DNA from: SIG469 sp964384255
GTDB lineage: Bacteria; Bacillota; Clostridia; Oscillospirales; Oscillospiraceae
Assembly (NCBI GenBank): GCA_964384255.1
Contig: CAYLKH010000052.1
Location: 1 to 16,097 of the forward strand
DNA: 16,097 nucleotides
Direction: 5' to 3'
A model generated the notes under the pieces. It did not search any database. It had not been told where the DNA came from and worked only from the letters and a program-made list of their open reading frames with translations. Of this stretch, positions 1-5,671 are shown in pieces. The translations under genes were made by a program, and so were the position numbers. Numbering within the stretch: position 1 is the stretch's first letter; each line of letters begins with the position of its first letter.

Positions 1-248
1 AAGAAAAGATAGATCTTGCCGTTAATATCCGCAGCTCGTTTGGTGATCTCGTCGTGGAGTGCCTTGGCTGTTTGCAGGTGGGCATAGTTCATATTTTCAA
101 AGTTGATAGAGATGAACTGTGTCGGGCTGACACCGGATTCTACCAGTTCCTCTTTAATTAAATCCAGCATGACCGACTTGCCGCAGCGGCGAATACCGGT
201 CATCACTTTGATCAGCTCCGTTCCGATAAACGGACGGATTCGTTTCAT
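1..248 (-). CDS. AAA/DUF4143-type ATPase, 5' part only
   Basis: N-terminal 82 codons of a minus-strand gene that runs off the left edge. The visible protein begins MKRIRPFIGTELIKVMTG and carries a P-loop (GIRRCGKS), followed by a conserved-looking ISINFENMNY stretch. This matches the N-terminus of the bacterial AAA_14/DUF4143 ATPases, common in gut Clostridia and of unclear function; the domain that would confirm the family lies outside the window. The start is uncertain. A strong ribosome site (complement of 279-288, AAAAAGGAGG) sits 30 bases from this ATG. The reading frame stays open upstream through ATA ATC AAA CGA GAG CTG TAT, which would restore the usual family start (M)IIKREL-type, with ATA at 267-269 nine bases from the ribosome site. 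The true start may therefore be a non-standard or mutated codon. It is unrelated to the plus-strand gene set. Confidence 0.75.
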   Translation of the reverse strand, partial: MKRIRPFIGTELIKVMTGIRRCGKSVMLDLIKEELVESGVSPTQFISINFENMNYAHLQTAKALHDEITKRAADINGKIYLF

Positions 249-301
249 ATACAGCTCTCGTTTGATTATGAAAATCAGCCTCCTTTTTCGTGGCTGACCA
301 T

Positions 302-330
302 AGCATATCATATTTACATCTGAAATTCAA
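302..330 (-). promoter_or_regulatory. sigma-70-type promoter of the ATPase gene
   Basis: On the minus strand TTGAAT (complement of 325-330) is followed, after exactly 17 bases, by TATGCT (complement of 302-307). This fits a housekeeping promoter with its start near 295, just upstream of the AAAAAGGAGG ribosome site of the ATPase gene. It is inferred from hexamer match and spacing only. Confidence 0.55.
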
Positions 331-344
331 GACGTATTTGCAAA

Positions 345-366
345 TTTATCAGTTATAACTGATAAA
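345..366. promoter_or_regulatory. 22-bp perfect palindrome upstream of the ATPase promoter
   Basis: Bases 345-366 form a perfect palindrome with arms TTTATCAGTTA and TAACTGATAAA. It lies about 15 bases upstream of the minus-strand -35 element. A second palindrome, ATTTGCAAAT, sits at 336-345. A dyad in this position could bind a dimeric regulator, but AT-rich palindromes also arise by chance and no cognate regulator is visible. In the gene-free stretch 270-586, this dyad, the promoter and the two hairpins are the only structures seen. Confidence 0.35.
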
Positions 367-411
367 AACAAAATTCTAACATATTTCGACAGATATGTTT
401 GCAGTAAGACA

Positions 412-453
412 AGAGCCTCCGGCGATACCTAAAAAGGCGTTGCCAGAGGCTTT
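412..453 (-). terminator. stem-loop just after a degenerate minus-strand reading frame
   Basis: Outer stem 412-419 pairs with 446-453 (AGCCTC with GAGGCT, one G-T pair). An inner stem (GGCGA with TTGCC) and a small CC/GG helix close around TAAAAA. On the minus strand the stem is followed by TTGTCTTACT, a weak U-rich tail. It begins six bases after the minus-strand stop codon at 459-461, as expected for the native terminator of a gene that is now mostly lost. It would also keep LysR read-through from reaching the ATPase gene. Confidence 0.45.
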
Positions 454-458
454 GGATT

Positions 459-533
459 TTATATTGCAATTCCGGCTATGTAACGCACGGTAATTTTATG
501 TCCATCTACAATGCGATTTGTACGCTCATAAAA
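459..533 (-). pseudogene. possible 3' remnant of a lost gene
   Basis: The minus strand encodes FYERTNRIVDGHKITVRYIA and then GIAI before TAA at 459-461, immediately ahead of a hairpin terminator. The frame is closed upstream by TGA at 534-536. The composition and the K-I-x-V-x-Y-x-x-G-x-I ending look like real protein, and loosely resemble the beta strand that ends large serine recombinases of Firmicutes. That resemblance is from memory and weak. There is no start codon or ribosome site for a 24-residue gene. It is called a remnant rather than a gene; chance coding is a real alternative. Confidence 0.25.
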
Positions 534-565
534 TCAAATTTTCGACATCCCGTTCATTACTGAGT

Positions 566-609
566 AAGAGCCTGGGTCACCACCTGTCAGGGCAGTGGCT
601 CAGGCTCTT
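566..609 (-). terminator. hairpin overlapping the end of the LysR gene
   Basis: Nine perfect pairs (566-574 AAGAGCCTG with 601-609 CAGGCTCTT) continue inward for six more pairs, including two G-T, around a 14-base loop. The last codons and the TGA of the LysR gene lie inside the structure. On the minus strand the stem ends in CTCTTACT without a real U-run, so termination may be weak. Its outer arm repeats the AAGAGCCT seen in the hairpin at 412-453. Confidence 0.4.
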
Positions 610-1534
610 CGTGTTTGCTTAAGGGTTCAAATTCCTCAGGCTTTCTTTCTCCGGGCTGAAACAGCGCCAGAAAGTCGCTGATCTCACGCTTCTGGCTGCT
701 TTTGACGGTATAGGCCACGGTGTTTTCGTATAATATATTGTCCTCGGCCATGTCCATGACCAGAACTCCGTAACCTATCCGGCTTCTCATCTGACGGGGG
801 ATAAGCCCGATACCCAGCCCTGCGCTCACCACGACCCGCAGAGATTCCATGCTGCCCACTGTTGCGGCAGGGCTTTGGAGCCTGCTGTCGATCATCAGCT
901 TTGTCCTGTGGTCGCTTATGGGGTCGGGCATGGAGGAATAGATAAACACGTTTTCTTCGCCAATATCTTCCCAGCTCAGCAGTGACCTGCTTTCCCATCC
1001 GCTGTGCAGCGGAACGACCACGGACAGCAGATTTGACGGCTCTGACCCGATGACTGTTTCCATATAGTTCCTGTCGTCACTGCGGGTGTCCTGACCGGTT
1101 ATGACTATGTCGCAGCTGTTTGAGCTGAGAGTCTCAAACAGTCGGCTTACCATATCGACCATGACCTGAATACGTACATCTGGGTGCTTTTGTGAATATT
1201 CCCTGATAACGGGGACGACAGAATCCACGTTTATCTGCTGGTCAATGCCAATCTTAAGGGTGGTAAAGCTGGAATCCTGCATACGCTTTACGCTGCTTAT
1301 GGTGTCGTCCAGCTTGATGACCAGAGGCTTGATCTCGTCATAAAAGGCCCTTCCGGCATCAGTCAGCTTGACCCGCCTGGTGGTGCGGGAAAACAGCTGG
1401 ACTCCCAGTTCCCGCTCAAGGGAGCTTATCTGCTGGCTCATGGAGGTCTGGACGATATAGTGGGTGGCCGCGGCTTTGGTAAAGCTGCCGGTGTCTGCCA
1501 CCGTGACAAAATAGTGAAGCTGCTTTAAATACAT
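587..1534 (-). CDS. LysR-type transcriptional regulator
   Basis: A 315-residue protein, the normal LysR length. Residues 1-60 form the winged helix-turn-helix: LHYFVTVADTGSFTKAAA, the recognition region SMSQQISSLERELGVQLFSR, then TTRRVKLTDAG. A linker helix (about 60-90) leads to a two-lobed periplasmic-binding-like effector domain, for example residues 93-105 LKIGIDQQINVDS and a late GLGIGLIP motif typical of the family. The tail is acidic and proline-rich (EEFEPLSKHEEPEPLP), which is unusual and probably disordered. The gene is divergent from flavin reductase 1 with a 130-bp gap holding two inverted repeats, the classic arrangement in which the LysR protein represses itself and controls the divergent operon. 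The ribosome site (CGGGGTATGACAGT before ATG) is weak, in keeping with low expression. The effector is probably related to the pathway substrate (inference). Confidence 0.93.
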   Translation of the reverse strand: MYLKQLHYFVTVADTGSFTKAAATHYIVQTSMSQQISSLERELGVQLFSRTTRRVKLTDAGRAFYDEIKPLVIKLDDTISSVKRMQDSSFTTLKIGIDQQINVDSVVPVIREYSQKHPDVRIQVMVDMVSRLFETLSSNSCDIVITGQDTRSDDRNYMETVIGSEPSNLLSVVVPLHSGWESRSLLSWEDIGEENVFIYSSMPDPISDHRTKLMIDSRLQSPAATVGSMESLRVVVSAGLGIGLIPRQMRSRIGYGVLVMDMAEDNILYENTVAYTVKSSQKREISDFLALFQPGERKPEEFEPLSKHEEPEPLP

Positions 1535-1550
1535 ACTGTCATACCCCGGG

Positions 1551-1575
1551 GATTAAGCGGTGATAATGCTTAATC
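1551..1575. promoter_or_regulatory. inverted repeat, probable LysR autoregulatory site
   Basis: GATTAAGC (1551-1558) and GCTTAATC (1568-1575) are a perfect 8-bp inverted repeat separated by nine bases. It lies 17-41 bases upstream of the LysR start codon. LysR proteins commonly bind interrupted dyads containing a T-N11-A core close to their own gene, and this is the best candidate for the recognition site. No binding evidence exists. Confidence 0.5.
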
Positions 1576-1604
1576 AAACGCTAATAACTATTTTTATTTC
1601 TTAA

Positions 1605-1632
1605 ATCCTGTGGTAGAATTATATCACAGGAT
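1605..1632 (+). promoter_or_regulatory. extended -10 promoter embedded in a second inverted repeat
   Basis: ATCCTGTG (1605-1612) and CACAGGAT (1625-1632) form a perfect 8-bp inverted repeat around a 12-base spacer. Inside it, TG-G-TAGAAT (1611-1619) is an extended -10 element. The matching -35 position (about 1591-1596, TTTTTA) is poor, as expected for an activator-dependent promoter. Transcription would start near 1626, giving a leader of about 40 bases to the GTGAGG ribosome site (1651-1656) of flavin reductase 1. The dyad overlapping the RNA polymerase site suits a repressor or a LysR activation site. Confidence 0.45.
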
Positions 1633-1664
1633 ACTAATCGTGACAATTAAGTGAGGTAAAATAT

Positions 1665-3674
1665 ATGGAAAGAAGATATGCAAATCTGCTGTCCCCCATA
1701 AGAGTTCGTAATTTCGTTCTCAAAAACCGTATGATAAATTCCCAGAGCATTTCTCAGGAGCTTCAGGGTCCTCAGATCTGGCCCGGTGAAGCTTATCAGC
1801 GCTATACCCAGGACTATGCCAAAAACGGCGCAGCCATGGTCAACATCACCATCGGCTCCTGGCCCGATGCCAACGGCAGGCACGGCCCCATGGACCAGTT
1901 TTATATGGAAGACCGCAAGGTGCTTAACGAATACGCCAAGCAAATCGACCGTATCCACGCGTTCAGCTCTCTGGTCAGCGGCAGCGTCACCTTCGATGCC
2001 GGTAGAGACGGCCAGCTTTCCAAACTTCGTGACCCTTCGGTCGTCACCCGCCGGGGCGATTACGGCGGCCGGGGATTTTTCGACGACAATTTGCCCGAAT
2101 ACACCAAAGAGCAGTTCGATGCCGCTATTGCCAAAGCCGTGTCCAGAGCTTCCGACATCTGCACCATGGGCGTTGACTGCGTAAATGTTTATATGTCCTA
2201 TCGCGGCAGCGTCCTTTGCAACGCCATATCTCCCGCCCTGAATCAGCGGGTGGACGAATATGGCGGCAGCCTGGAAAACCGGTGTCGTCTGCCTCTGGAT
2301 TTCTTCCGGGCGCTCCGGGATGCCATCGGCCCCAACAAGCTTATTATGTGCCAGATATCCGGCATCGAAGAACCGCCTTATGGCTACACTGTTGACGACT
2401 TTCTGTATTTCTGCGAAAAAGCGGCAGAATATGTAGATATTTTCCAGATCCGTGGATGGGACGGCTCCACCAGCCACACCAGTACATACAATTACAGCGA
2501 GCATGAACCCTATTGCCTCCAATTCGCCGAAGCCTTTAAAAAGCGGGGGATCAAGGCCCTGTGCGCTCCTATCGGCGGTTTCCAGAACCCCGACGACATG
2601 GATCGCTTTATCGCCGAGGGCAAAACCGACCTTATCTGCATGGCCCGCGCCTTTATCTGCGACCCCGAATTCAACAAAAAACTGGTCCAGGGACGGGGCG
2701 AGGATATCGTACCCTGCATCCGCTGCGACCGCTGCCACGGCGCTGTATGTTCCGTGAACCCGAGGGTGGGACTTTCCCACGTGTTCGACACCCTTTACGA
2801 CGCCCCCGACAGCGTTAAAAAGGTGGCTGTCATCGGCGGAGGCCCCGCCGGTATGAAGGCTGCCCTTACCGCTGCGGAGCGGGGACATAAGGTCACCCTG
2901 TTTGAAAAGAGCGACCATCTGGGCGGCCAGCTGATACACGCTGACGAAATGTCCTTCAAGGTCCCTCTGCGCCGCTATAAGGAATACCTTATCAAGCAGG
3001 TGGGCAAGGCCGGAGTTGAGGTCAGGCTCAATTGCGAAGCTACTGCCGCCATGATAGCCTCCGGTGGCTTTGACGCGGTTATCGCTGCCTGCGGCGCTGT
3101 TCCCAACAGGCTGGATATTCCCGGAATGGACAACGACTGGGTCATTCCTCCCATCCAGGTCTTTGGCAACGAAGACAGGCTTGGCGAAAAGGTCGTGGTC
3201 ATCGGCGGCGCCCTTACCGGCACCGAAACTGCCTGCCATCTGGCTCAGCGCGGCAAACAGGTCACCCTGGTCACCCGGCAGAAGCGCCCCTGCGACGATT
3301 ACGAAAGCCATTCCGAGCGGGTGTTCCGTGAGCTTATCGACGACAGCGGCATAGCCATCCAGCCCCTGAGCACCGTGGAAAAGATCGAAGACGGCAGGGT
3401 TTATTGCCTTACTCAGTCCGGCGAAAAGGTGGTTATCGAGGCCGATACGGTGGTCGTATCCGCAGGCGTTTCCGCCAATGTGGACGAATGTATGAAATTC
3501 GCGGGCATCACCGACCAGTTCTTTATTGCGGGCGACAGCGACGTTAAGGTCTGCGAACTGTTTAATGTCCACTTCGTCGGTCCCAACGGTCTGAACGACG
3601 GCAAAATGAAGACCTATGAGCCTAATGTGCGCCACGCAACATTCTCGGCTTATACCGCCGCCAGCCAGATCTGA
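1665..3674 (+). CDS. Fe-S flavin oxidoreductase 1 (2,4-dienoyl-CoA reductase / BaiCD-like)
   Basis: A 669-residue cytoplasmic enzyme with the three-part layout of 2,4-dienoyl-CoA reductase, BaiCD/BaiH and enoate reductase. It has an FMN TIM barrel (about 1-340; LLSPIRVRNFVLKNRM, DEYGGSLENR), a 4Fe-4S cluster (Cys351, 354, 357, 362) and FAD/NAD(P)H domains with GGGPAG at 391-396 and GGALTG at 514-519. It should reduce an activated C=C bond with NAD(P)H. Two oddities stand out. The cluster motif is compact, C-x2-C-x2-C-x4-C, against C-x2-C-x3-C-x11-C in E. coli FadH. The segment bearing the FadH proton-donor Tyr166 (x-G-Y) reads Tyr176-Met-Ser-Tyr179-Arg-Gly181, so the proton donor differs or is displaced. 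There is no Gly/Pro insert. The stop is 90 bases before lipoprotein 1. The ATG has GTGAGG eight bases upstream. Substrate unknown. Confidence 0.9.
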   Translation: MERRYANLLSPIRVRNFVLKNRMINSQSISQELQGPQIWPGEAYQRYTQDYAKNGAAMVNITIGSWPDANGRHGPMDQFYMEDRKVLNEYAKQIDRIHAFSSLVSGSVTFDAGRDGQLSKLRDPSVVTRRGDYGGRGFFDDNLPEYTKEQFDAAIAKAVSRASDICTMGVDCVNVYMSYRGSVLCNAISPALNQRVDEYGGSLENRCRLPLDFFRALRDAIGPNKLIMCQISGIEEPPYGYTVDDFLYFCEKAAEYVDIFQIRGWDGSTSHTSTYNYSEHEPYCLQFAEAFKKRGIKALCAPIGGFQNPDDMDRFIAEGKTDLICMARAFICDPEFNKKLVQGRGEDIVPCIRCDRCHGAVCSVNPRVGLSHVFDTLYDAPDSVKKVAVIGGGPAGMKAALTAAERGHKVTLFEKSDHLGGQLIHADEMSFKVPLRRYKEYLIKQVGKAGVEVRLNCEATAAMIASGGFDAVIAACGAVPNRLDIPGMDNDWVIPPIQVFGNEDRLGEKVVVIGGALTGTETACHLAQRGKQVTLVTRQKRPCDDYESHSERVFRELIDDSGIAIQPLSTVEKIEDGRVYCLTQSGEKVVIEADTVVVSAGVSANVDECMKFAGITDQFFIAGDSDVKVCELFNVHFVGPNGLNDGKMKTYEPNVRHATFSAYTAASQI

Positions 3675-3764
3675 TCTTGTGTCCAGCAGCCATTGGCTGA
3701 TGAACAGACAGGTGACAAGCTCATCGGTCCCATAGAATTATCAGACATAAGAAAGGAGACAAAC

Positions 3765-5480
3765 ATGAAAAAGAAGATCGCATTGTTATTGGCAGTGGTT
3801 CTGGTATTTTCTCTCCTTGCAGGCTGCGGCTCATCCTCAAAGGCTGAGGACACCGCAGTACCCGCTGTCGAAGAAGACCAGACAGAACAGACCCAGCAGG
3901 TAACAGAGCAGACCACAGAAGCGGAACAGCCCGAAGAAACCGAAACGGTCCCGGAAGAGGCCGAAGAAGAAACTGCCGGTGTTCCCGTTCCTTCTCTGCC
4001 GCTGACTGAGGAAAAGAAAACTCTTTCCGTCTACTCAACAGCGGTGAACACTCCTCCCACCCTGTCATCCATGAACGTTACGACCCACGATCAGCTTGCG
4101 GCGGTGGAGATCGCCGAAGAACGGCTGAACGTACATATCGACTGGCTGGAGGTAAACTTCTTTACCTATCTTGAGCAGTTCAATGTCTATATCGCCGGCG
4201 GCGAATATACCGACATGATACTGGGCGCCAACATCTATTCCGGCGGATGGACTGCAGCCTACGAGGACGAGGTGCTTATTGACCTGGTGCCTTATCTCGA
4301 ATCCTGCGCTCCCTGCTATAACTACTATATGGAAGAGCGTCCCTCGGTATACAAAACTCTGCTTACGGACGGCGGCCAGCTGATGGCGTTCTACACCCTC
4401 TATGACCAGAATATTTCCGCCACCGGCCTTGCTGTCAACACCGAATTTCTCCAGCAGTGGGGCAAGGACCTGCCCGAGACTTATGACGAAATGCGGGACT
4501 ATATGCTCTATGCCAAGAACAATCTGGGCTGCGAGATGGGCTTTTATATGACCAGCCAGTGCTTCGACGATACTCTCAGCCGTGGCTACGATGTAGAACC
4601 CTTTGAGGTCGGCTCTGCCACCATGCCCATGTATGTTGAAGACGGTGTCGTAAAATGCGGCCTTACAGCCGACGGATATAAGGAATATCTGAAAACCATG
4701 AACCAGTGGTATAACGACGGCATTATCAATCCCGAATTCGTCACCACCGAATGGAACCCCAACGACACCTCCATCGACGAGCTTCTGTATGCCGGTGACC
4801 TTTCTCTGTATGTCGGCACCGTCAGAGGTATCGGCACCCAGCTGGAAAACGTTGACCTGACCCCCGTACCCGAGATCAATGCCGAAAAGGGCGTGTATAA
4901 CCACATCACTCCCGTGACCGAGATCGGCGATTCCTGCATCGCTGTCTCCACTCAGGCCGAGGATCCCGAGCTTTGCGTCAAATGGATGGACTACTGGTTC
5001 TCCGAAGAAGGCGCGCTGCTGCAAAACTACGGCATCGAGGGTACCAACTTCAACTATGACGCTGACGGCAACCCGGTTTATAACGACGAAGGCGCCAACC
5101 TGGATTACGGCGTGAATATGAAAACCTATATGCAGGTAGTCACCATTGCCGGTATTCCCTATATGGAATCCAACGTTTCCTCCTTCCAGACCTATACCGA
5201 CGAGGTCATGAGCTGCCTCACCGCCTGGAACAGCAGAAACAGCGACAATTCCAATTATTATCCCGACGGCGCATCCCTGTCCCCTCTGGAAAACGAGGAA
5301 GCCTCGGTTCTGGCCAGCGATATCGGCACCTTTGCCTCCGAGCAGGTACCCCAGTTCATCCTGGGCGACCTGAACTTCGATTCGGATTGGGACGCTTATG
5401 TTTCCACCATCGAAGGTCTGGAGCTGGACAGAGTTATAGAGCTTTATCAGTCCGCTTACGACAGATACGCAACACGATAA
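3765..5480 (+). CDS. extracellular solute-binding lipoprotein 1
   Basis: A 571-residue lipoprotein. Residues 1-20 are a signal peptide ending in LLAG before Cys21, the lipidated residue. A Glu/Thr/Gln-rich acidic linker of about 60 residues follows, then a family 1 solute-binding fold (GGEYTDMILGA near 140; the C-terminal FDSDWDAYVSTIEGL and IELYQSAYDRY seen in YtcQ/LplA-like proteins). It should sit on the outer face of the membrane and bind a solute for an ABC importer, but no permease gene is in this window. The reading frame is open upstream, but the start chosen here has GAAAGGAG seven bases before ATG and gives an intact signal peptide. It is a paralogue of the lipoproteins at 8451 and 11744. 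It is probably co-transcribed with flavin reductase 1. Confidence 0.92.
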   Translation: MKKKIALLLAVVLVFSLLAGCGSSSKAEDTAVPAVEEDQTEQTQQVTEQTTEAEQPEETETVPEEAEEETAGVPVPSLPLTEEKKTLSVYSTAVNTPPTLSSMNVTTHDQLAAVEIAEERLNVHIDWLEVNFFTYLEQFNVYIAGGEYTDMILGANIYSGGWTAAYEDEVLIDLVPYLESCAPCYNYYMEERPSVYKTLLTDGGQLMAFYTLYDQNISATGLAVNTEFLQQWGKDLPETYDEMRDYMLYAKNNLGCEMGFYMTSQCFDDTLSRGYDVEPFEVGSATMPMYVEDGVVKCGLTADGYKEYLKTMNQWYNDGIINPEFVTTEWNPNDTSIDELLYAGDLSLYVGTVRGIGTQLENVDLTPVPEINAEKGVYNHITPVTEIGDSCIAVSTQAEDPELCVKWMDYWFSEEGALLQNYGIEGTNFNYDADGNPVYNDEGANLDYGVNMKTYMQVVTIAGIPYMESNVSSFQTYTDEVMSCLTAWNSRNSDNSNYYPDGASLSPLENEEASVLASDIGTFASEQVPQFILGDLNFDSDWDAYVSTIEGLELDRVIELYQSAYDRYATR

Positions 5481-5507
5481 AACGTTAAAATATTGACCAA
5501 TACCCAC

Positions 5508-5552
5508 GAAGGGCTGCGTCAAAGTCAGATCATGATTTTGACGCGGCCCTTC
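5508..5552 (+). terminator. strong hairpin after lipoprotein gene 1
   Basis: A 16-bp stem, GAAGGGCTGCGTCAAA (5508-5523) with TTTGACGCGGCCCTTC (5537-5552), contains one G-T pair and a 13-base loop. It starts 27 bases after the lipoprotein stop codon. There is no U-run after it (TATGCCTTG), so it may be a partial terminator or an mRNA-stabilising element rather than a full stop. A promoter follows it directly. Confidence 0.55.
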
Positions 5553-5570
5553 TATGCCTTGTAGCAAAAG

Positions 5571-5595
5571 TGCAACACGGTTCGCTTTTTGCAAC
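5571..5595 (+). promoter_or_regulatory. TGCAAC direct repeat, probable activator site A
   Basis: TGCAACAC (5571-5578), eleven bases, then TGCAACTT (5590-5597): two TGCAAC half-sites with a 19-bp period. The same arrangement occurs at 13452-13478 before flavodoxin 1, with identical spacing and the same AC/TT flanks, while the eleven bases between differ. The second half-site abuts a candidate -35 element in both places. This suits an activator contacting RNA polymerase. The binding protein is unknown. Confidence 0.6.
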
Positions 5596-5632
5596 TTTAT
5601 TTATTGACACCGCTGACGTAAAATCGTAATCG
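5596..5632 (+). promoter_or_regulatory. promoter of flavin oxidoreductase 2
   Basis: Two readings are possible. TTTATT (5596-5601), 17 bases, TAAAAT (5619-5624) is placed relative to the direct repeat as in the promoter at 13477. Alternatively, a consensus TTGACA (5604-5609), 17 bases, TAATCG (5627-5632). Both give a leader of about 35-45 bases to the AGAAAGGAT ribosome site. The second has the better -35 but a poor -10. Confidence 0.5.
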
Positions 5633-5671
5633 TAAATTTGTGAACAAATTGAACGCAGAAAGGATAAAACC

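Noticed and set aside
103..297. Plus-strand 64-codon open frame over the ATPase region
   Set aside because: The minus strand of the same bases encodes a clear P-loop ATPase N-terminus with promoter and ribosome site, so the plus-strand frame is a shadow.
1647..3635. Long open frame antisense to flavin oxidoreductase 1
   Set aside because: It mirrors the codon bias of the plus-strand gene, has no ribosome site and shows no domain. Similar antisense open frames occur opposite the lipoprotein, oxidoreductase 2, MaoC-like and flavodoxin genes for the same reason.
3712..3738. Possible internal promoter GTGACA-N15-TAGAAT before lipoprotein 1
   Set aside because: The spacing of 15 bases is too short and the -35 match is partial. 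The 90-base gap is better explained as part of the reductase 1 transcript.
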